Shown here: piece after piece, positions 59,928 through 64,000 of the stretch
Layout of the letters: each line of letters begins with the position of its first letter
Position numbering within the stretch: position 1 is the stretch's first letter
Assembly: GCA_034717695.1 (NCBI GenBank)
Contig: JAYELS010000071.1
Coordinates: forward strand, 25,449-89,448
Length of the DNA: 64,000 nucleotides
Origin: NAT127 sp034717695
GTDB taxonomy: Bacteria; Pseudomonadota; Gammaproteobacteria; Pseudomonadales; Porticoccaceae
Direction: 5' to 3'
Notes under the pieces: generated by a model
Seen by the model: only the letters and a program-made list of their open reading frames with translations
The model's database searches: none
Told to the model about the DNA's origin: nothing
Translations under genes and position numbers: made by a program

Positions 59928-59979
59928 ACATAATCAGAGTTGTCGGCAAAGTCCAACGCAATTTTACTTTGATGTAAAA
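59928..59979 (-). promoter_or_regulatory. Promoter and palindromic operator of TonB receptor 2
   Basis: On the minus strand TTGGAC (59956-59951) and TTATGT (59933-59928) are 17 bases apart. Immediately upstream is the palindrome TTTTAC-TTTGAT-GTAAAA (59962-59979), with the same TTAC-N6-GTAA core as the upstream operator of paralog 1. Confidence 0.55.
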
Positions 59980-60119
59980 ATTCAGTGCACTGGCGCGGCC
60001 TGGGTCGCGGGGCCGCAAATCACCGGCAAATGGCCATGGCACCCGGCGCGGGCTACACTTCGCTGGCCTGGTCCGGGGGGCGAGGCCGTGACGCCATCAC
60101 CTGTAGCGAGTGGCCCCAC

Positions 60120-63100
60120 ATGTCCGCGAGCCGTAACATTCTTCACATCCTCGACGGGGCGCCGCGGGATGACGCCGTTGCGCCGGCCCTGGCGCGGGCG
60201 GGCCACAGGGTCATGGCCGCCGGAATCGACGGCGCCTGGCGCTGGCTGGCGGAGAACCCCTGTGCCCTGATACTGCTCGACCTTGACCTGCCGGGCCTCG
60301 ATTCCGAAAAGTTCCTTGGGCAGCTGCGCCAGCGGGGCCTTGCCGATAGCCTCTCGGTGGTGGCGCTGATCAGCACCGACACTCCCCGCGCCAGTCTCGA
60401 TGCCGCCCTCGCCGCCGGGGCCGACGGCTACCTCGCGCTGCCCCTGACCGAGGCGGACCTGCGGGCCCAGGTGGCCATCCACTTGCGCCAGCGCACCCTC
60501 ACCAATCAGCTGCGGGCCAGCGAGGCGCGCCTCGCCCGCGCCCAGCGGGTGGCGCGCCTGGGCAGCTGGGAGCTGGACATGGCGAGCCGCCAGCTGCGCT
60601 GGTCGGCGGAGCTGGCGCGCATTCTCGGGCTGCCCGAGGACGGCGGCGACAACGACGGAGAACGGCTCGCGACACTGGTGCACCCCGATGACCGGGCTGC
60701 CCTGGAGGCCGCGCAGCGGCGCGCCCTGGCGGGCGGCGGGCCGATGGACCTGGAGGTGCGCATCCGCCGGGCCGATGGCGGGCAGCGCTGGGTCCGGGTC
60801 CAGGGTGGGCTGGAGCAGGACGGCGAGGGCAACTCCCTGCGCTTCGTCGGCACCGTGCTCGACATCACCGAGGGCAAGCGCCACGACCTGCTCAGGGCCT
60901 GGGAATCCCGCATCCTCGAGGCCATTTCCGTGGGCGAGCGCCAGGACGTCATCCTCGACCAGGTGATCGCCGGGGTGGGGGAATTGATCCCCGAGGCGAT
61001 GCCGTCGATCCTCCTGGCGGACGATACGCGGCGCCTGCGCCTGGGCAAGGCGCCGGGCCTGCCCGAGGCCTTCAGCCGCGCGGTGGACGGCCTCGCCATC
61101 GGCCCCCGCGCCGGCGTCTGCGGCACCGCCGCCCACCGCCGCGAGCTGGTGATCGTCGCCGACATCGCCAGCGACCCCCTGGTGGACAACTACCGCGAGC
61201 TGGCCCGCGCCCACGGTATCGCCGCCTGCTGGTCCATGCCGGTGATGGACAGCGCTGGCGAGGTGCTCGCCACCTTTGCCCTCTATCACCCCGAGCCCCA
61301 CCAGCCGAGCGAGGACGATCTCGACCTCATCCGCCGCACCGCCCACCTGCTGGCCATTTCCCTGGAGCGCCACCGCACCGAGTCCGCCATGCGCCGCCGC
61401 GAGGCGGATTTGCAGCGGGCCAACGAGCAGCTGGCCCGCAACCAGTCACTGCTCCACATGGCCTCGCACCTGAGCCGCCTCGGCGGTTGGGCCCACGAGG
61501 TGGGCTCCGGCACCCTCCTCTGGTCGGATGAGCTCAAGGCCCTCCACGAAGTGCCCGACCACTACCAGCCGTCCCTCGACCAGGGCATCGCCTTTTACGC
61601 GCCGGAGTATCGCGGGCAAGTGAGCGCCGCGGTGGCCCGCTGCCTCGCCGAGGGGGAGCCCTTCGACCTGGAGCTGGAACTCATCACCGCCCGGGGGCAG
61701 CGCCGCTGGGTGCGTTCCATCGGCGAGGCGGTGCGGGACCTGGATGGCGCGGTGGTGCGCATCCAGGGGGCGATCCAGGATATTTCCGCCCGGGTGGCCG
61801 CGGAGCAATCCCTGCGGGAGAGCGAGGAGCGCTTTCGCCTCCTGGCGAGCGCCACCGAAGACGCCATCTGGGACTGGAACCTGCTGAGCGACGCCCTGTG
61901 GTGGAGCGAGGGCTTTGAAACCCTGTTCGGCTACCGCCGCGACGAGGTGGAGCCCACCATCGACGCCTGGAGCAACCGCATCCACCCGGAAGATCGCGAC
62001 TGGGTATTCGCCGATGTCCAGGGCGCCCTCGACGGCGGCGCCAGCAACTGGTCCGGCGCCTACCGCTTTCGGCGCGCCGACGGCAGCTATGCCCGGGTGC
62101 TCGATCGCGGCCACGTCATCCGCGACCCCGCCGGCAAGCCGGTGCGCATGGTGGGGGGCATGAGCGACCACAGCCAGCGGCTCGCCCTGGAGGAACAGCT
62201 GCGCCGCGCCCAGCGACTCGAATCCGTGGGCCAGCTCACCGGTGGCCTCGCCCACGACTTCAACAACCTGCTCACGGTGATTCTCGGCAACGCCGACCAG
62301 CTGGTGGACAACCTGGCGGGGGAGGCCCGCCACCAGGCGCGGATGATTCAGGGCGCCGCCCAGCGGGGCGCCGAACTCACCCAGGGGTTGCTGGCCTTCG
62401 CCCGCCAGCAACCCCTCGACCCCCGGGTGGTGGATATCCACCAGCTGGTGGCGGGCATGGAAGGCCTGCTGCGGCGCACCCTCGGCGAACACATCGACAT
62501 CGGCTTCGGTGGCGACGGCCAGGGGGCCAATGCCCTGGTGGACCCGGCTCAGCTGGAGAGCGCCCTGCTCAACCTCGCCCTCAACGCCCGGGACGCCATG
62601 CCCGCCGGCGGCCGCCTCACCATCGAAACCCGCCGCGAGACCATCGACGAGGACTACCTGACCCAGTACCCCGACGTGCGCCCCGGGGATTACGTGCTGG
62701 TGGCGGTGTCCGACAGCGGGGAGGGCATCGCCCCGGAGCACCTGCCCCGCCTGTTCGAGCCCTTCTTCACCACCAAGGAAAAGGGCAAGGGCACGGGGCT
62801 TGGCCTGCCCATGGTGTATGGCTTCATCAAGCAGTCCGGCGGCCATGTCAGCGTCTACTCGGAGCCGGGCCAGGGCACCACGGTGCGGCTCTACCTGCCC
62901 CGGGTGGAGGGCGCGCCGCCGCGCCCAATGCCAGAGGCGGAGGCCGCCCCCCTGGGGGGCAGCGAAACCATCCTGCTGGTGGAGGACGACGAACTGGTGC
63001 GGGGCTTTGCCCGCGACCAGCTGGCCCGCCTCGGCTACCGGGTGGTGGAGGCGGGCAACGGCCCCGATGCCATGGTGATCCTCCGCCAGCGGGACGACAT

Positions 63101-63341
63101 CGACCTGCTGTTCACCGATGTGGTGATGCCCGGCGGCATGAGCGGCCGCGACCTGGCGGAGCAGGCCCGCCTGCTGCGACCGGGCCTTCGGGTGCTCTAC
63201 ACCTCCGGCTACACCCAGGACGCCATCGTCCACCACGGCCGCCTCGATCCGGGGGTGCTGCTCCTCAACAAGCCCTACCGCCGCGCCGACCTCGCCCGCA
63301 AGATTCGGGAGGCGCTGGCGAGCGCCGTCGCCGGGGACTAA
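60120..63341 (+). CDS. Hybrid sensor histidine kinase (REC-PAS-GAF-PAS-PAS-HisKA-HATPase-REC)
   Basis: A 1073-residue soluble hybrid kinase. Order: receiver-like domain (about 5-115, Asp54 in LILLDLDLPG but the usual Lys before the final Pro is Leu, ALPLTE), PAS (135-250), GAF (265-415), PAS (440-560), PAS (565-690), HisKA with phospho-acceptor His712 in GGLAHDFNNLLTVI, HATPase (NLALNARDAM, DSGEGI, FEPFFTTKEKGKGTGLGL) and a C-terminal receiver (VEDDELVRG, Asp1000 in LFTDVVMPGG, LNKPYRR). No membrane helix, so it senses cytosolic signals, perhaps redox or small ligands by PAS/GAF. The ATG at 60120 is chosen since the longer frame upstream shows no domain. No separate regulator is adjacent; output is probably by phosphorelay. 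Confidence 0.93.
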   Translation: MSASRNILHILDGAPRDDAVAPALARAGHRVMAAGIDGAWRWLAENPCALILLDLDLPGLDSEKFLGQLRQRGLADSLSVVALISTDTPRASLDAALAAGADGYLALPLTEADLRAQVAIHLRQRTLTNQLRASEARLARAQRVARLGSWELDMASRQLRWSAELARILGLPEDGGDNDGERLATLVHPDDRAALEAAQRRALAGGGPMDLEVRIRRADGGQRWVRVQGGLEQDGEGNSLRFVGTVLDITEGKRHDLLRAWESRILEAISVGERQDVILDQVIAGVGELIPEAMPSILLADDTRRLRLGKAPGLPEAFSRAVDGLAIGPRAGVCGTAAHRRELVIVADIASDPLVDNYRELARAHGIAACWSMPVMDSAGEVLATFALYHPEPHQPSEDDLDLIRRTAHLLAISLERHRTESAMRRREADLQRANEQLARNQSLLHMASHLSRLGGWAHEVGSGTLLWSDELKALHEVPDHYQPSLDQGIAFYAPEYRGQVSAAVARCLAEGEPFDLELELITARGQRRWVRSIGEAVRDLDGAVVRIQGAIQDISARVAAEQSLRESEERFRLLASATEDAIWDWNLLSDALWWSEGFETLFGYRRDEVEPTIDAWSNRIHPEDRDWVFADVQGALDGGASNWSGAYRFRRADGSYARVLDRGHVIRDPAGKPVRMVGGMSDHSQRLALEEQLRRAQRLESVGQLTGGLAHDFNNLLTVILGNADQLVDNLAGEARHQARMIQGAAQRGAELTQGLLAFARQQPLDPRVVDIHQLVAGMEGLLRRTLGEHIDIGFGGDGQGANALVDPAQLESALLNLALNARDAMPAGGRLTIETRRETIDEDYLTQYPDVRPGDYVLVAVSDSGEGIAPEHLPRLFEPFFTTKEKGKGTGLGLPMVYGFIKQSGGHVSVYSEPGQGTTVRLYLPRVEGAPPRPMPEAEAAPLGGSETILLVEDDELVRGFARDQLARLGYRVVEAGNGPDAMVILRQRDDIDLLFTDVVMPGGMSGRDLAEQARLLRPGLRVLYTSGYTQDAIVHHGRLDPGVLLLNKPYRRADLARKIREALASAVAGD

Positions 63342-63427
63342 CACCGTACCCGGCGAGGAAGGCGGGCCTTGCGAAGCGGTTCAAGGCGCTTTGTCTGTCT
63401 TCCGGCCCATCACCCCGAGGGCGGGGT

Positions 63428-64000
63428 GTAGGGCGGAATCTCCCTCCGGGGGACACGGAGGCACAGCCGTCATCCGCCGGGATTCTCGCGGTGCCGGGTC
63501 CCGCGGCCGATGACGCTTCGCTCTTCGGCCCTACGGGTGAGTTGGTCGGGCGGCGTCCCCCTTCGGGGGAGCATGGAGGCGCAGCCGTCGTCTGCCGGAG
63601 TTCTCGCAGTGTTGGATCCCATGGCCACGGCATGTCCCCGGAGGGGGCTTCGGCCCCACGGGTGGGGTGTAGGGCGGAAAAGGCGCAGCCGTCATCCGCC
63701 GGGATTCTCGCGGTGCGGTTCCGCGGCCGATGACGCTTCGCTCTTCGGCCCTACGGGGTGAGTTGGTCGGGCGGAGTCCCCCTTCGGGGGGCACGGAGGC
63801 GCACCGCCGGAGTTCTCGCAGTGTTGGATCCCATGGCCACCGCATGTCCCCGGAGGGGGCTTTGGCCCCCCCGGGCGGTATGTAGGGCGGAAAAGGCGCA
63901 GCCGTCATCCGCCGGGATTCTCGCGGTGCGGTTCCGCGGCCGATGACGCTTCGCTCTTCGGCCCTACGGGTGAGTTGGTCGGGCGGCGTCCCCCTTCGGG
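63428..64000. repeat. Tandem array of REP-like palindromes (about 215-base period)
   Basis: A unit recurs with starts at about 63464, 63686 and 63899 (periods 222 and 213) and continues past the window end. Each unit holds a palindrome of the form GTAGGGCGGA ... TCCGCC (63428-63479 with a long loop, 63669-63700, 63882-63913) followed by an opposite-facing GGCCGATGACG ... TCGGCCCTAC (63505-63534, 63725-63754, 63938-63967). GTAGG with a CGGA/TCCG stem recalls bacterial REP sequences arranged as inverted pairs. No gene is supported in 63342-64000; the open frames there are repeat translations. Confidence 0.85.

Noticed and set aside
61446..63344. Minus-strand open frame opposite the hybrid kinase
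   Set aside because: The kinase is unambiguous; the reverse frame lacks any motif.
63491..63946. Several 60-125-codon open frames in the 3' repeat region
   Set aside because: They translate the REP-like repeat in different frames and repeat their own peptides; no ribosome sites.

Overview
The window is chromosomal DNA from a GC-rich gammaproteobacterium. Evidence for this is the miaB-phoH-ybeY-corC-lnt-leuS-lptE-holA block, cmoM, lptE, btuBCDF, outer-membrane TonB receptors, and consistently G/C-ending codons. Two cytochrome P450s, three large TonB-dependent receptors (plus BtuB), a molybdenum hydroxylase and acyl-CoA-type enzymes suggest an aerobic, probably environmental or marine, heterotroph that handles hydrophobic or terpenoid-like substrates. 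That lifestyle is inference. Coding density is high and I saw no tRNA, rRNA, CRISPR array, transposase or prophage.

Layout. 1-3.4 kb: a MocA-like cytidylyltransferase followed by the two subunits of an isoquinoline-1-oxidoreductase-type molybdenum hydroxylase. 3.5-7.4 kb (minus): a P450 and a TonB receptor. 7.6-13.3 kb: a complete B12 acquisition unit, promoter - cobalamin riboswitch - btuB - cobO - btuC - btuD - btuF. 13.3-15.3 kb: a thioredoxin-fold protein and amtB with a sigma-54-type promoter but no adjacent glnK. 15.4-26.1 kb: mixed housekeeping and envelope genes, including a DUF4404 protein, a lipoprotein, a LemA/GIDE pair, CysZ, MOSC, a DUF4010 membrane protein, a phosphate-binding-like/OmpA fusion, a GNAT-nitrilase fusion, TerC and a SIMPL protein. 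26.2-35.9 kb (minus): the conserved miaB-to-holA block. 36-41 kb: DUF1820, a small membrane protein, cmoM, LysR divergent from a second P450, and a MaoC-phosphotransacetylase fusion. 41.5-47.5 kb: an HlyD / RbbA-like ABC / ABC permease / LpxR operon with visibly less GC-biased codons, probably acquired. 47.6-50.7 kb: NlpC/P60 lipoprotein, small secreted protein, DinB, a cation diffusion facilitator, and a GDT1-family exporter under a manganese (yybP-ykoY) riboswitch. 50.9-59.8 kb: two paralogous SDRs, an AidB-like acyl-CoA dehydrogenase, and two paralogous TonB receptors whose promoters share a palindromic operator. 60.1-63.3 kb: a hybrid sensor kinase. 63.4-64 kb: tandem REP-like palindromes running off the end.

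The most unusual non-coding signals are: four intergenic inverted-repeat modules built of short tandem motifs (GTCTGAC or CACGT type), each placed directly after the stop codon of the first gene of a co-directional pair; the shared TTKAC-N6-GTMAA operator of the twin TonB receptors; and the REP-like array. Metal and cofactor homeostasis recurs through the window (B12 uptake, Mo hydroxylase, Mn export, CDF, CorC, TerC).
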